Assembly (NCBI GenBank): GCA_018712405.1
Contig: DVHB01000075.1
Coordinates: 1 to 36,457, forward strand
Source: Candidatus Coproplasma stercoripullorum
GTDB lineage: Bacteria > Bacillota > Clostridia > Christensenellales > Borkfalkiaceae
Length of the DNA stretch: 36,457 bases
Direction of reading: 5' to 3'
The notes under the pieces were generated by a model that worked only from the letters and a program-made list of their open reading frames with translations, had not been told where the DNA came from and searched no databases. Positions 7,627 through 14,992 of this stretch are shown one piece after another (position 1 is the first letter of the stretch; every line of letters starts with the position of its first letter). A program made the position numbers and the translations under genes.

Positions 7627-7652
7627 GAGCCGCTCGGGACGGGCTCTTTTTT
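7627..7652 (+). ncRNA. Leader hairpin before rplU (possible L21 leader)
   Basis: GAGCC (7627-7631) pairs with GGCTC (7642-7646) and is followed by six T residues. This terminator-like hairpin would be the very 5' end of the rplU transcript, with about 90 nt of leader to the start codon. L21 operons of Firmicutes carry autoregulatory leaders; whether this one fits the known L21 leader consensus needs a covariance search. Confidence 0.5.
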
Positions 7653-7741
7653 AAGTGCCAAAATTTTTTAATGGCCGCCCGCGAAGCGCCTTTACCGCGC
7701 ACGTAAATTCCCGGCGAGACTGGTTTGAGGAGGCATTTTAA

Positions 7742-8110
7742 ATGTACGCTATTTTTGAAAACGGCAGCAAGCAGTACAAGGTAAGCGAAGGCGACACCGT
7801 TAAGCTTGAGAAGCTGAACGCAAACGTTGGCGACACCGTTGAATTCCCCGTAGTTTTAGTTTCTGACGAAAAGGGCATTCAGGCAGGCGCCGAAGTTGAG
7901 AACGCCAAAGTTACCGCAACCGTTGTTGCCCAGGGCAAGGCCAAGAAGATAATCGTATTCAAGTACAAGGCCAAGAAGAACGAACGCAAGAAGCAGGGCC
8001 ACAGGCAGCCCTTCACCGAAGTGAAGGTTACGGCCATAGGCGGCAAGGCAAAGGCCAAAAAGGCTGCAAAATCAGAGGCAGCTCCCGCTGAGGAAGCTAA
8101 GGCAGAGTAA
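7742..8110 (+). CDS. rplU: 50S ribosomal protein bL21
   Basis: 122-residue ribosomal protein that binds 23S rRNA. It begins with the invariant [18 protein letters not shown] and contains the RNA-binding [23 protein letters not shown] near residues 75-97. Residues 103-122 form an unusual low-complexity tail rich in Ala, Lys and Glu, longer than the usual bL21 end (about 102-105 residues). GAGGAGG precedes the ATG. It is followed after 20 nt by rpmA. Confidence 0.97.
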   Translation: MYAIFENGSKQYKVSEGDTVKLEKLNANVGDTVEFPVVLVSDEKGIQAGAEVENAKVTATVVAQGKAKKIIVFKYKAKKNERKKQGHRQPFTEVKVTAIGGKAKAKKAAKSEAAPAEEAKAE

Positions 8111-8130
8111 GCAAAAAGGAGAAAGCTGAG

Positions 8131-8403
8131 ATGTTACTTTTTAATTTATTTGCACATAAAAAAGGTACCGGCTCCTCGCACAACGGCCGCGACAGCGAGG
8201 CCAAGCGCCTGGGCGTTAAGCGCTCCGACGGGCAGTTTGTGCTTGCGGGCAACATTCTTGTAAGACAGCGCGGAACAAAGTTCCACCCCGGCAATAACGT
8301 AGGCATCGGCAAGGACGACACGCTGTTTGCGCTCATCGACGGCACCGTAAAGTTCGAGCGCGTAGGCAAGGACGGCAAGCAGGTTTCCGTTTACGCCGAG
8401 TAA
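8131..8403 (+). CDS. rpmA: 50S ribosomal protein bL27
   Basis: 90-residue ribosomal protein whose N-terminus reaches the peptidyl-transferase centre. The core [20 protein letters not shown] and [20 protein letters not shown] segments are typical. The protein begins with MLLFNLFA, a hydrophobic extension like the one that Firmicutes remove with the cysteine protease Prp (cut in LNLQFF|A of Staphylococcus). In those genomes prp usually sits between rplU and rpmA; here only 20 nt separate them, so prp is absent from its normal place. AAAGGAG precedes the ATG. Confidence 0.97.
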   Translation: MLLFNLFAHKKGTGSSHNGRDSEAKRLGVKRSDGQFVLAGNILVRQRGTKFHPGNNVGIGKDDTLFALIDGTVKFERVGKDGKQVSVYAE

Positions 8404-8424
8404 GGTCATAATTTGAATTTTTTT

Positions 8425-8459
8425 GGCTGCGCGGGCATTTTTGCCCGCGCAGCCTTTTT
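8425..8459 (+). terminator. Terminator of rplU-rpmA
   Basis: Perfect 13-bp stem (8425-8437 with 8442-8454), TTTT loop, then a T-run. Confidence 0.9.
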
Positions 8460-8497
8460 ATATGCGCAGACGGGCGGCGGGGCAGGCAATCCTTTTC

Positions 8498-8526
8498 TTG
8501 CTTTTTCCAAAAAAATGAGATATAAT
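8498..8526 (+). promoter_or_regulatory. Promoter of the GNAT gene
   Basis: TTGCTT (8498-8503), 17-nt spacer, TATAAT (8521-8526), 26 nt before the start codon. Confidence 0.75.
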
Positions 8527-8552
8527 GATTTCAGCAACAGCAAGGAGATATT

Positions 8553-9047
8553 ATGGTAAGAGTTTTCCCTTTGAACGACAGGTATGCCGATAAATTTGCA
8601 AAGATGTTCAGCGACTACTACGACGAGCTGGGCTGCGACGAGGACGGCGAGCACCTTGTGCGCGAATATATACTGCCCGACCTTTTGGCGGGGCTTTTGA
8701 AAGTTGACCTCATTGAGGACGACGGGGCTTTAAGCGGCTTTTGCATATACCAGACAGACGAGCCGGGGAACGAATGGAACTTTAAGGACGGCTGGGGGGA
8801 TATCCGCGAGATATATATCGTCATGCAGAGGCGGCGCAAGGGACTGGGGAAATTTTTGCTGTACACCGCAGAAATGAAGCTGAAAGAGGCGGGCGCAAAG
8901 AATATATACGCCCTGCCCGACGACGGGGCCGTCGACTTTTTTGCCGCGTGCGGCTACGAACTTTCGGACGAGGTGTGCCAGGAATTGGAGTGCAACGTGT
9001 TTATAAAGTCCGCCCAAAACGGCTGCAAAGACTGCCGAAATAAGTAA
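8553..9047 (+). CDS. GNAT family N-acetyltransferase
   Basis: 164-residue acetyl-CoA-dependent acyltransferase. The acetyl-CoA binding motif A is seen as EIYIVMQRRRKGLGKFLLYTAE near residues 88-110 (R/Q-x-x-G-x-G/A), followed by AKNIYALPDDGAVDFFAACGYE, the motif B region in which the family carries 'a..FYeklGF'. The C-terminus ends in a Cys/Lys-rich tail (CKDCRNK). AAGGAGA lies 5 nt before the ATG. Monocistronic, with its own promoter and terminator. The substrate cannot be told from the sequence. Confidence 0.85.
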   Translation: MVRVFPLNDRYADKFAKMFSDYYDELGCDEDGEHLVREYILPDLLAGLLKVDLIEDDGALSGFCIYQTDEPGNEWNFKDGWGDIREIYIVMQRRRKGLGKFLLYTAEMKLKEAGAKNIYALPDDGAVDFFAACGYELSDEVCQELECNVFIKSAQNGCKDCRNK

Positions 9048-9100
9048 TCGGGCCGCATATATGGCCAAACTAATGAGGTTAATGCTGTTATAACAATAAG

Positions 9101-9159
9101 CCGCCCGCGCGCCCTGCCTTCCGTTAATTGGAGACGGGCGCGCGGGCGGGTTTTATTTT
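9101..9159 (+). terminator. Terminator of the GNAT gene
   Basis: Perfect 14-bp GC-only stem (9101-9114 with 9136-9149) with a 21-nt loop, followed by GTTTTATTTT. Confidence 0.85.
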
Positions 9160-9189
9160 ACACAACATTATATAGGCTCCACTTTTTAA

Positions 9190-9347
9190 GGACGAAGCCA
9201 ACATTTCTCCAAACAATGGACACCCATTGTTTGGGTTGGGTGAGATAAGTGAGCGCAAAGTAGAAGGCACGAACGGTGACCGAGCGCGGCGGCGTTTCAC
9301 CTTACGCCGCGCGAGACGCCGTCACAGGCAAAGAATTAGACCGTGAC
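9190..9347. repeat. Structured repeat Y, copy 1
   Basis: Intergenic element without ORF. From 5': GGACGAA (9190-9196); CCAAC/GTTGG clamp (9198-9202 with 9235-9239) around an 11-bp perfect hairpin (9209-9219 with 9224-9234, loop ACAC); GGTGACCGA (9275-9283); an 8-bp stem GCGCGGCG/CGCCGCGC (9284-9291 with 9305-9312); GAGACGCC; then a GTCAC/GTGAC hairpin (9321-9347). The same order of conserved words and hairpins returns at 32839-32969 with different stem sequences, and begins again at 36426. Confidence 0.7.
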
Positions 9348-9348
9348 T

Positions 9349-9437
9349 GAAGGGTTTACTCTCTTTCACCGCATCACAAGGCGCACATTTATTTGGAATG
9401 CAAACCCTTCCTTTACCTCCCCTTAACTAAGGGGAGG
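9349..9437. repeat. Inverted repeats downstream of Y copy 1
   Basis: GAAGGGTTT (9349-9357) is inverted at 9402-9410, and a 10-bp hairpin CCTCCCCTTA/TAAGGGGAGG lies at 9416-9437. The latter resembles the small REP-like hairpins spread in gut Clostridia and also lies just after the stop of the minus-strand methyltransferase gene. No gene is seen between 9160 and 9462. Confidence 0.55.
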
Positions 9438-9462
9438 CTTGACCGCTGATTACCAGCAACTA

Positions 9463-10212
9463 TTACACTTTAATAGCCTTGACCCTGATTCGTACATAGT
9501 CGATATACCACTCCCCGTCCTTATACAGCATAGGACGAAGGTCGCGCTCGGCCTCGGCAATTATTTGTTCCCTCTCCCCTTCGGGCACGGCCGAGAACGG
9601 TTCCTTTAAAAAGGTGAATATCCAGTTTTTGAGGCCGTCCTCCCCCTGCTGACGCGTGGGTCGGGGAAAGAGCGTGCAATACACGGGCACGAGGCTGTGC
9701 CGCTCTAATACGGGCGCAAATTCGCCTATCGATTTAAAGTTAAATGTACGTTTATATTCCAGACCGTGCGCTTTGAAAATATCTTCGAGGGCGGAATGCA
9801 CCGCCTCGGCACAACCCTTGCCTCCGAATTCGCACACCAGCTCGCCGCCCGCGCGCAGGTTGCGCGCAAGGTTCTCCGCGAGCGCCTCGTGGTCGTCTAT
9901 CCAGTGGAAAACGGCGTTTGAAAATATGCCGTCGACGGGTTCTTCAAGTCTGAACTGCGTGGCGTCAGCGCAGATGAACGGGATATCGGGCGCGTTGTTT
10001 TTGTCGAGTTCTATCATCTGAGTCGAAGAATCTATGCCGCAGACATCGTAGCCCGCGCCCCTGAGCTCCTTGGTGAGCACGGCGCTGCCGCAACCCACGT
10101 CGGCCACGCGCGCGCCTTTTTGCAACGTGAATAAATTGAGCAGCTCCTCGCCGTACTTATACACAAACGAAAAGTTTTTGTGATAATCCCCCGTATTCCA
10201 TTCTATGTTCAT
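9463..10212 (-). CDS. Class I SAM-dependent methyltransferase
   Basis: 249-residue methyltransferase of the trans-aconitate methyltransferase-like group. SAM-binding motif I is VADVGCGSAVLTKEL near residues 37-51, with the acidic motif II in CGIDSSTQMIELDK, then FICADATQFRLEEPVDGIFSNAVFHWIDD, where FHWI is typical of Tam-like enzymes. The C-terminal part holds the substrate cap (FLKEPFSAVPEGEREQ). ATG 10212 is preferred over 10236 because an AGGG site lies near it. Divergent from the AraC gene, with which it shares an inverted promoter region. The substrate is unknown. Confidence 0.85.
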   Translation of the reverse strand: MNIEWNTGDYHKNFSFVYKYGEELLNLFTLQKGARVADVGCGSAVLTKELRGAGYDVCGIDSSTQMIELDKNNAPDIPFICADATQFRLEEPVDGIFSNAVFHWIDDHEALAENLARNLRAGGELVCEFGGKGCAEAVHSALEDIFKAHGLEYKRTFNFKSIGEFAPVLERHSLVPVYCTLFPRPTRQQGEDGLKNWIFTFLKEPFSAVPEGEREQIIAEAERDLRPMLYKDGEWYIDYVRIRVKAIKV

Positions 10213-10259
10213 GATAACGCCCTGCCGCGCAATCAAGACGCGCGGCGCAATTTTTTAGT

Positions 10260-10288
10260 ATTATACCACATATCCCCTCAATCTGCAA
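10260..10288 (-). promoter_or_regulatory. Promoter of the methyltransferase gene
   Basis: Minus strand TTGCAG (10283-10288), 17 nt, TATAAT (10260-10265). The sequence TGTGGTATAATAC around its -10 box returns, with one change, around the -10 box of the divergent AraC promoter. Confidence 0.75.
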
Positions 10289-10312
10289 ACAAAAAATTTC
10301 CCGCGCGTTATA

Positions 10313-10341
10313 TAGACAAAACGGATATTTTGTGGTATTAT
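10313..10341 (+). promoter_or_regulatory. Promoter of the AraC-type regulator
   Basis: TAGACA (10313-10318), 17 nt, TATTAT (10336-10341). Only 6 nt separate the -10 box from the ATG at 10348, so the transcript should begin at or next to the start codon. Confidence 0.7.
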
Positions 10342-10347
10342 ACAGAT

Positions 10348-11034
10348 ATGAACGATATCATTTTTGCAGGTCGAGACGAAAGACAGGTACACGAACTGCA
10401 GGCAAAAAAGCGATACTGGCACTTCATCAAGTGCGGAGGGCGCGGAGAAGTTATAATAATTCCGCCGCTTACGGCGTTTGAACGCAGGCATGCGGGCGGA
10501 ATACATATATTCATGAGCGGCACGGCGCTGCCATTCAAGGCCCCGACTGCGATAGCCGAAGAGGCGGGCGGCGGGTTTGCGCACGTGTTTGCGCAGGCTG
10601 AGAGCTATTTTGCGCGCGGGGGCGAAAAGAGCGCCGCCGTTTTAAAGGCTCTTGGCGAACTTTTGGTGAGCTACATAGTGGCGCAGGCCGAGCGGCCCGC
10701 CCATTCGCCTGTGGTTGAGTCTGTGCGCGCCGACATAGAAGCCAACGTGAGCAACCCGAGCTACGCGCTGGACGCGTTTATGCGCACGCTGCCGCTGAAC
10801 TACGACTATGTGCGTAAACTTTTCAAGAGCGAGGTGGGAGCAACGCCGCACGAATATCTGATATCCGCGCGCATGCAGCTGGCGGCGCGGCTGATACTAT
10901 CCGGCATGAGCAACCAATACAGCCGATACAGCGTTACGCAGATGGCCGAGATGTGCGGCTTTGCCGAACCGCTCTACTTTTCGCGCGTGTTCAAAAAATA
11001 TTTCGGCACGCCGCCATCCGAATACGGGAAATAA
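10348..11034 (+). CDS. AraC family transcriptional regulator
   Basis: 228-residue regulator with a short N-terminal sensing part (residues 1-120, including FIKCGGRGEVIIIPP, cupin-like) and a C-terminal double helix-turn-helix (about 130-228). The second HTH shows the family signature FAEPLYFSRVFKKYFGTPPSEY. The first is less regular (YALDAFMRTLPLNYDYVRKLFKSEVG). It contains no membrane segment. ATG 10348 is preferred because the promoter lies directly before it; an upstream in-frame start at 10180 would run through the divergent promoter. There is no Shine-Dalgarno site. It could control the neighbouring methyltransferase or the pectin genes downstream; the sequence does not decide. Confidence 0.85.
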   Translation: MNDIIFAGRDERQVHELQAKKRYWHFIKCGGRGEVIIIPPLTAFERRHAGGIHIFMSGTALPFKAPTAIAEEAGGGFAHVFAQAESYFARGGEKSAAVLKALGELLVSYIVAQAERPAHSPVVESVRADIEANVSNPSYALDAFMRTLPLNYDYVRKLFKSEVGATPHEYLISARMQLAARLILSGMSNQYSRYSVTQMAEMCGFAEPLYFSRVFKKYFGTPPSEYGK

Positions 11035-11052
11035 TATCATGATTTTAAACGT

Positions 11053-11088
11053 CCGCGGGCGCAAAATTGCGCCCGCGGCCGTTTTTTT
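11053..11088. terminator. Terminator after the AraC gene
   Basis: Perfect 12-bp stem (11053-11064 with 11067-11078) followed by seven T residues. It separates the regulator from the convergent GH105 gene. Confidence 0.9.
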
Positions 11089-11097
11089 GGAAGATAT

Positions 11098-12237
11098 TTA
11101 TGATTTATGCAGTTGCATGAGTTCGGTATACGCCATTACAAACGGACCGGTGCCTTTGGCGTCGTTTTCGACGACGGGTTCTGAGATATAATACTCGAAC
11201 GTGCCGTCGCGGCGGCGGTTGTTTTCGGGGCCGAGGCCTGCAACCAGGCATATTCCGCCGAGATTGAGCTTGCCGTCCTCTTCGGTGAGGTATTCGCTGC
11301 AGATGCCGTTGAACACCTCCTCGCCCACCTTTGCAAAGCGGCCGTCTATTATACCGAGGCGGGCGCCCTTCATCATGGCGTAGGATATCATGGCGCTGCC
11401 CGAAGTCTCCAGATAGTTGCCCTCGCGGCCGCCCTGGTCGACAACCTGATAGAACATGTGCTTATCTTTATCGATATACTGCTCGAGCCCCTCTATCGTC
11501 TGCCTGAATATGGCTATCAGCTCTTGTTTTAGCTCCTCATGACCGACAAAGTAGCCTATGACGTCCACAAGGCCGACGGTGTACCAGCCCACGGAGCGCA
11601 GCCAGAAGCTCTTTGAAAGGCCCGTGGCTTTATCCGCCCAGAATGCCTGCCTGGACCAATCCCAGCCGTGATAGTAAAGGCGCTTATTTTTATCGTACAT
11701 ATTGTCGTATACGCTTTTGAACTGCGCGACGATATCACCGTAGTTTTTGCAGCCGCCCAATTCGGTCTCGTAGCGGGTGTAGAACACCTGCGCCATATAC
11801 AACCCGTCCAGCCACACCTGGTTGGGGTATATCTTCTTGTGCCAGAAGTTGCCCGTACCGGTGCGGGGCTGACCCTTTATCTGTTCGTATAAAAGATCTG
11901 CCGCCTTTTTATACTTCTCCTTGCCCGTCTCGCGGTACAGATCGAAGAGTATGCGCCCCTCATTAAGGTTGTCAAGGTTATATGTATCCAGCTCGTAGCC
12001 GCGGACGGAACCGTCCTCGAACACATAGTAATCGACGAATTTATCGATAAAACCGAGATATTTTTTGTTGCCCGTCTGAAGATATATGGAATAGAGCGAC
12101 GTCATCATGCAGCCGTCGATATAGTTCCAGGCGGGCTTTTTGCCGTGCCTGATGTTCTCTATGTTCCATATGGGCGCATCGGGCGTGGTATCTTCTATAA
12201 GGCGGTCGATATATCTGTCTATAACGGAATAGTCCAT
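11098..12237 (-). CDS. GH105 unsaturated galacturonyl hydrolase
   Basis: 379-residue glycoside hydrolase of family 105 (YteR/YesR type), which removes the unsaturated uronic acid from the non-reducing end of pectic or rhamnogalacturonan oligosaccharides. The alpha/alpha-barrel is visible as repeated helical hairpins. YNLDNLNEGRILF holds Asp89, and NQVWLDGLYMAQVFY holds Asp144, equivalent to the catalytic Asp pair 88/143 of YteR. Later come SFWLRSVGWYTVGLVDVIGYF and YLETSGSAMISYAMMKG. There is no signal peptide, so it acts in the cytoplasm on imported oligomers. AGGGG lies 8 nt before the ATG. It is the last gene of the transporter/GH28 cluster. Confidence 0.92.
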   Translation of the reverse strand: MDYSVIDRYIDRLIEDTTPDAPIWNIENIRHGKKPAWNYIDGCMMTSLYSIYLQTGNKKYLGFIDKFVDYYVFEDGSVRGYELDTYNLDNLNEGRILFDLYRETGKEKYKKAADLLYEQIKGQPRTGTGNFWHKKIYPNQVWLDGLYMAQVFYTRYETELGGCKNYGDIVAQFKSVYDNMYDKNKRLYYHGWDWSRQAFWADKATGLSKSFWLRSVGWYTVGLVDVIGYFVGHEELKQELIAIFRQTIEGLEQYIDKDKHMFYQVVDQGGREGNYLETSGSAMISYAMMKGARLGIIDGRFAKVGEEVFNGICSEYLTEEDGKLNLGGICLVAGLGPENNRRRDGTFEYYISEPVVENDAKGTGPFVMAYTELMQLHKS

Positions 12238-12262
12238 TTCATTTCCCCTTTTTTATTTATCT

Positions 12263-12281
12263 GCGGCCGGATACGGGCCGC
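12263..12281. other. Intercistronic hairpin between GH28 and GH105
   Basis: GCGGCC/GGCCGC 6-bp stem with a 7-nt loop in the 91-nt gap between GH28 and GH105. Followed on the minus strand by A-rich sequence, so more likely a processing or stability hairpin than a terminator. Confidence 0.4.
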
Positions 12282-12328
12282 CTTATTTTATATGGTATTG
12301 CGCAACCGCAGTCAAGCGGCGGACAGGC

Positions 12329-13870
12329 TTACTCTATCACGAGCTCGCCGCAGTTCTTCTCTATGATATGGTCGCCCTCCACGCCCTCGAACGTGACGTT
12401 TTTGAGCACGACCTTTTCTACGTTGTCGATATACAGCCCCTCCTTGCAATACTCGCGCACGAACTCGAGCATGGCGGGCTTGAAAGGCTTGGCGTCCTTT
12501 TTGAAACCGAAGTGCACGTTTTCGAGCACGATCTCGCCGATGGGCTGTTCCACGAGGCCGTCGAAGTAGCCGCACATGCATTCGCAGTCCTCGCAGTCGA
12601 TATCCTTGAAACGAAAACTGCCGATATAGGGCGTGCCCTCGTCCACAGGGTGCGGTTTGCGCGACCAGACGTACTCCGTATGGCCGTCGGGATCGCAGAA
12701 ATAATACATGTTCACGACGAGCGGAGTTATCACGTTCTCCATCTTTATGTTTTCAAACACTACCCCGTCGATTATTGCGTCCTTACCCCTGCCGCGGCGG
12801 GTCTTTATTCTGAGTCCCCTGTCGGTGTGTTTAAAGAGGCACTGGCTGACGGTGAGATTGGTCACCCCGCCCGACATTTCACTGCCCAGAACTATGGCGC
12901 CGTGGCCGTCCTGGAAGAGGTTGTTGCGCAGCGTGTGGCGGTTAGCCGGCGTTTTGTACGTCTTGCCCATATAAACCTTGCCCGACTTTATGGCAACGCA
13001 GTCGTCGCCGACGGAGAAAGTACAGCCGACTATGTCCACCTTATCGCAGCTCTCGGGGTCGAGGCCGTCGGTGTTGGGGCCGGTGTAGGGATTCTGCACC
13101 TTTACGTCGAAGAAACCCAGATTTTTTGAGAAGAAGGGATGCAGGTTCCATGCGGCGGAATTTTTGCAGGTAACGCCGTGGAACACCACGTTTTCGCACT
13201 TGTTCAGGAACACCAGGCGGGGACGGGCTACCTTCCTGCCCTTGGGCGTCGCCCACCAGGTGGATTTGTCGGCGTTGCCGTTTATCGCGCCCTCGCCCAC
13301 TATCTTTATGTTCCTCTGCCTGTAAGCAGATACAAACGACTGGTGGCAGTCGAAGGGATCGCCCTCCCAGCTGGCCATTATCTCTTCCGATCCGTCGTCG
13401 TTATATATGCGCGCGGGAATATAAGGATAGTCCTCCTCCCTTGTGCTGCCTAAAAGCTGCGCGCCCTTTTTAAGCTCAAGCGTTATGTCGCTCTTCAAAA
13501 CTATGGGACGGACATAATAGCTGCCCTCGGGCAAGAGCACTCTGCCGCCCCTGGGGCAGCTGTCTATCGCCATCTGCACATAATAGGTATCGTCCGACTT
13601 GCCGTCGCCTTTGGCGCCGAGCGCCCGCACATCAACGACTCCCGTCTCGGAATCGGTTTTAAAACGGAAGGCAAATTCGTCGTTTGATACCGTCACGGCG
13701 TATTCGGTGTCGGGCTGAAGATTGAAGAGGGAAAATACGTTGGTATCGGCTTCCCCTGCCTTTACGCCGTTTAAAAAAATTATGTATTTTCCGTCGGGAT
13801 GACGGAAAGGATTGGAATTATCAAATTCAAAGCATGCACTCGTCGAAGACGAGAATAACTTTTTGAACAT
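12329..13870 (-). CDS. GH28 polygalacturonase (exo type)
   Basis: 513-residue right-handed beta-helix pectinase that hydrolyses alpha-1,4-galacturonan. All four GH28 motifs are present: NTDG (266-269), GDD (Asp289, Asp290), GHG (322-324) and RIK (354-356). The first 75 residues form a fibronectin III-like domain (NLQPDTEYAVTVSNDEFAFRFKT), as in bacterial exo-polygalacturonases of the PelX/PehX type; the helix starts at VDVRALGAKGDGKSDD. No signal peptide is present, so, unlike most GH28 enzymes, it should work inside the cell on imported oligogalacturonides. AGGAGTG precedes the ATG. It is co-oriented with the transporter genes. Confidence 0.93.
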   Translation of the reverse strand: MFKKLFSSSTSACFEFDNSNPFRHPDGKYIIFLNGVKAGEADTNVFSLFNLQPDTEYAVTVSNDEFAFRFKTDSETGVVDVRALGAKGDGKSDDTYYVQMAIDSCPRGGRVLLPEGSYYVRPIVLKSDITLELKKGAQLLGSTREEDYPYIPARIYNDDGSEEIMASWEGDPFDCHQSFVSAYRQRNIKIVGEGAINGNADKSTWWATPKGRKVARPRLVFLNKCENVVFHGVTCKNSAAWNLHPFFSKNLGFFDVKVQNPYTGPNTDGLDPESCDKVDIVGCTFSVGDDCVAIKSGKVYMGKTYKTPANRHTLRNNLFQDGHGAIVLGSEMSGGVTNLTVSQCLFKHTDRGLRIKTRRGRGKDAIIDGVVFENIKMENVITPLVVNMYYFCDPDGHTEYVWSRKPHPVDEGTPYIGSFRFKDIDCEDCECMCGYFDGLVEQPIGEIVLENVHFGFKKDAKPFKPAMLEFVREYCKEGLYIDNVEKVVLKNVTFEGVEGDHIIEKNCGELVIE

Positions 13871-13958
13871 AACTTACACTCCTGACATTCAGCCCCCGCA
13901 CGCGCATTTTGCAGGCAGAGGCCATCAAAAAATTTTAAAACGCCCTTTACAATTTATC

Positions 13959-13988
13959 GGGCCGCGCCTGCGCACGCAGGCGCGGCCC
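13959..13988. terminator. GC-rich hairpin before GH28
   Basis: Perfect 14-bp stem (13959-13972 with 13975-13988) with a 2-nt loop; no clean T-run. It lies between the 4-TM gene at 14043 and GH28 and may partly separate the two messages. Confidence 0.5.
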
Positions 13989-14042
13989 CGTTCCCATGCC
14001 GTAATAATTATTCAGACGGCCGCCGTTCAGGCAGCTGAGATT

Positions 14043-14762
14043 TTATACGCTCTCCGCCGCTTTTTTTTCACGCGATTTACGTACGGCGCGCTTTACCAAA
14101 AATACGATCAGATCTTTGATGCCGATAAGCGCCATATCTACCACAAGACAGGCAAGGCCAAACCCGAGCGGTTCTACGCCGCTGAATTCGACAACCTCAA
14201 AGAGAAGGCCGAACAGCAGTCCCAGGCAGGACATGACTACGAGGTAGTACGCGAGATTTGCAAAAAAAGTCCAAACCTTTTTGAACGGGAAAGGAAACAT
14301 CATAAAATAGTTGTATTCCTTTCTGTCCGACTCCATCATGCGGAATATCGGATTGACAAAGCAGTCGACTACCACTCCCGTCACAAGGCCGCATACAACA
14401 AACAGGTCGAGCGAGTTGGTTATATATGTTCCCAAACCCATCAGTACAAAGTAGCACACAAGCCCGAAGAACCAGAATTTGATCAGAAGAGCCTTCAGCC
14501 AGAACGGCAGCCAACGCGAAAATTTATCGCGTTTATATGGGTCAAACTCTGCACTTTTCTTTTTTTTGGTCTTTGCCGCGCCCTCTTCAGGCTTTTCGGC
14601 AGTGACTTCGGCAATATTTGTGCTGGGAAGAGGCGCGTCCTCGGGCGTTTCGCCCTTGAGCGCAGCCACCAGCTCGTCCATTTCCTTTGTTTTAAGATCG
14701 TAAAAATTTTCTATGGTAGTCTCTTTGGGAGGCTGCTTATATTTTTTATTTTTACTCGACAT
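14043..14762 (-). CDS. Uncharacterised 4-TM protein with charged N-terminus
   Basis: 239-residue membrane protein of unknown family. Residues 1-80 are hydrophilic and charged, with the Lys-rich KTKKKKSAEFDPYKRDKF just before the membrane part. Four hydrophobic segments follow: WFFGLVCYFVLMGLGTYI, LFVVCGLVTGVVVDCFV, LAYYLVVMSCLGLLFGLLF and FGLACLVVDMALIGIKDLIV. The C-terminus is basic and cytoplasmic. It sits between the 4-TM protein at 14993 and the GH28 gene, on the same strand as the ABC transporter genes. No catalytic motif is visible. It is one of four small 4-TM proteins in this cluster, which suggests, by inference, an accessory function in transport. Confidence 0.65.
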   Translation of the reverse strand: MSSKNKKYKQPPKETTIENFYDLKTKEMDELVAALKGETPEDAPLPSTNIAEVTAEKPEEGAAKTKKKKSAEFDPYKRDKFSRWLPFWLKALLIKFWFFGLVCYFVLMGLGTYITNSLDLFVVCGLVTGVVVDCFVNPIFRMMESDRKEYNYFMMFPFPFKKVWTFFANLAYYLVVMSCLGLLFGLLFEVVEFSGVEPLGFGLACLVVDMALIGIKDLIVFLVKRAVRKSREKKAAESV

Positions 14763-14887
14763 CTGAACTTTAATGCGGAAATATTCCGCGCCGCTGAAAG
14801 CGGCCGCAGGCCGGATGCAAAACGGACCTGCAAAACCTCCATATTTTCTTTAAGTGACTGCAAAATTTATCTGCAGAATTGTTTTGA

Positions 14888-14956
14888 ATATCGCCCTGCC
14901 CGAGGCAGGGCGATATGTCTCTTTCAAAAATAACCGACAAAAATTTGCCGGTTATT
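14888..14956. terminator. Double hairpin after the 4-TM gene at 14993
   Basis: Read on the minus strand: AATAACCGG hairpin (14929-14936 with 14949-14956) followed by TTTTT, a good terminator, then a second 13-bp perfect palindrome (14888-14900 with 14904-14916). They separate the transporter part from the gene at 14043, though read-through is possible. Confidence 0.65.
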
Positions 14957-14992
14957 GTTTGATATTATATACCGCACAACCGTGCAGCCGAA

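Noticed and set aside
12368-13129. 253-residue plus-strand frame opposite GH28
   Set aside because: Antisense to a gene with all four catalytic GH28 motifs; no start signal.
13812-14933. 373-residue plus-strand frame across the GH28 start and the 4-TM gene
   Set aside because: Crosses two real genes and a hairpin; low-complexity, His/Arg-rich translation typical of antisense frames.
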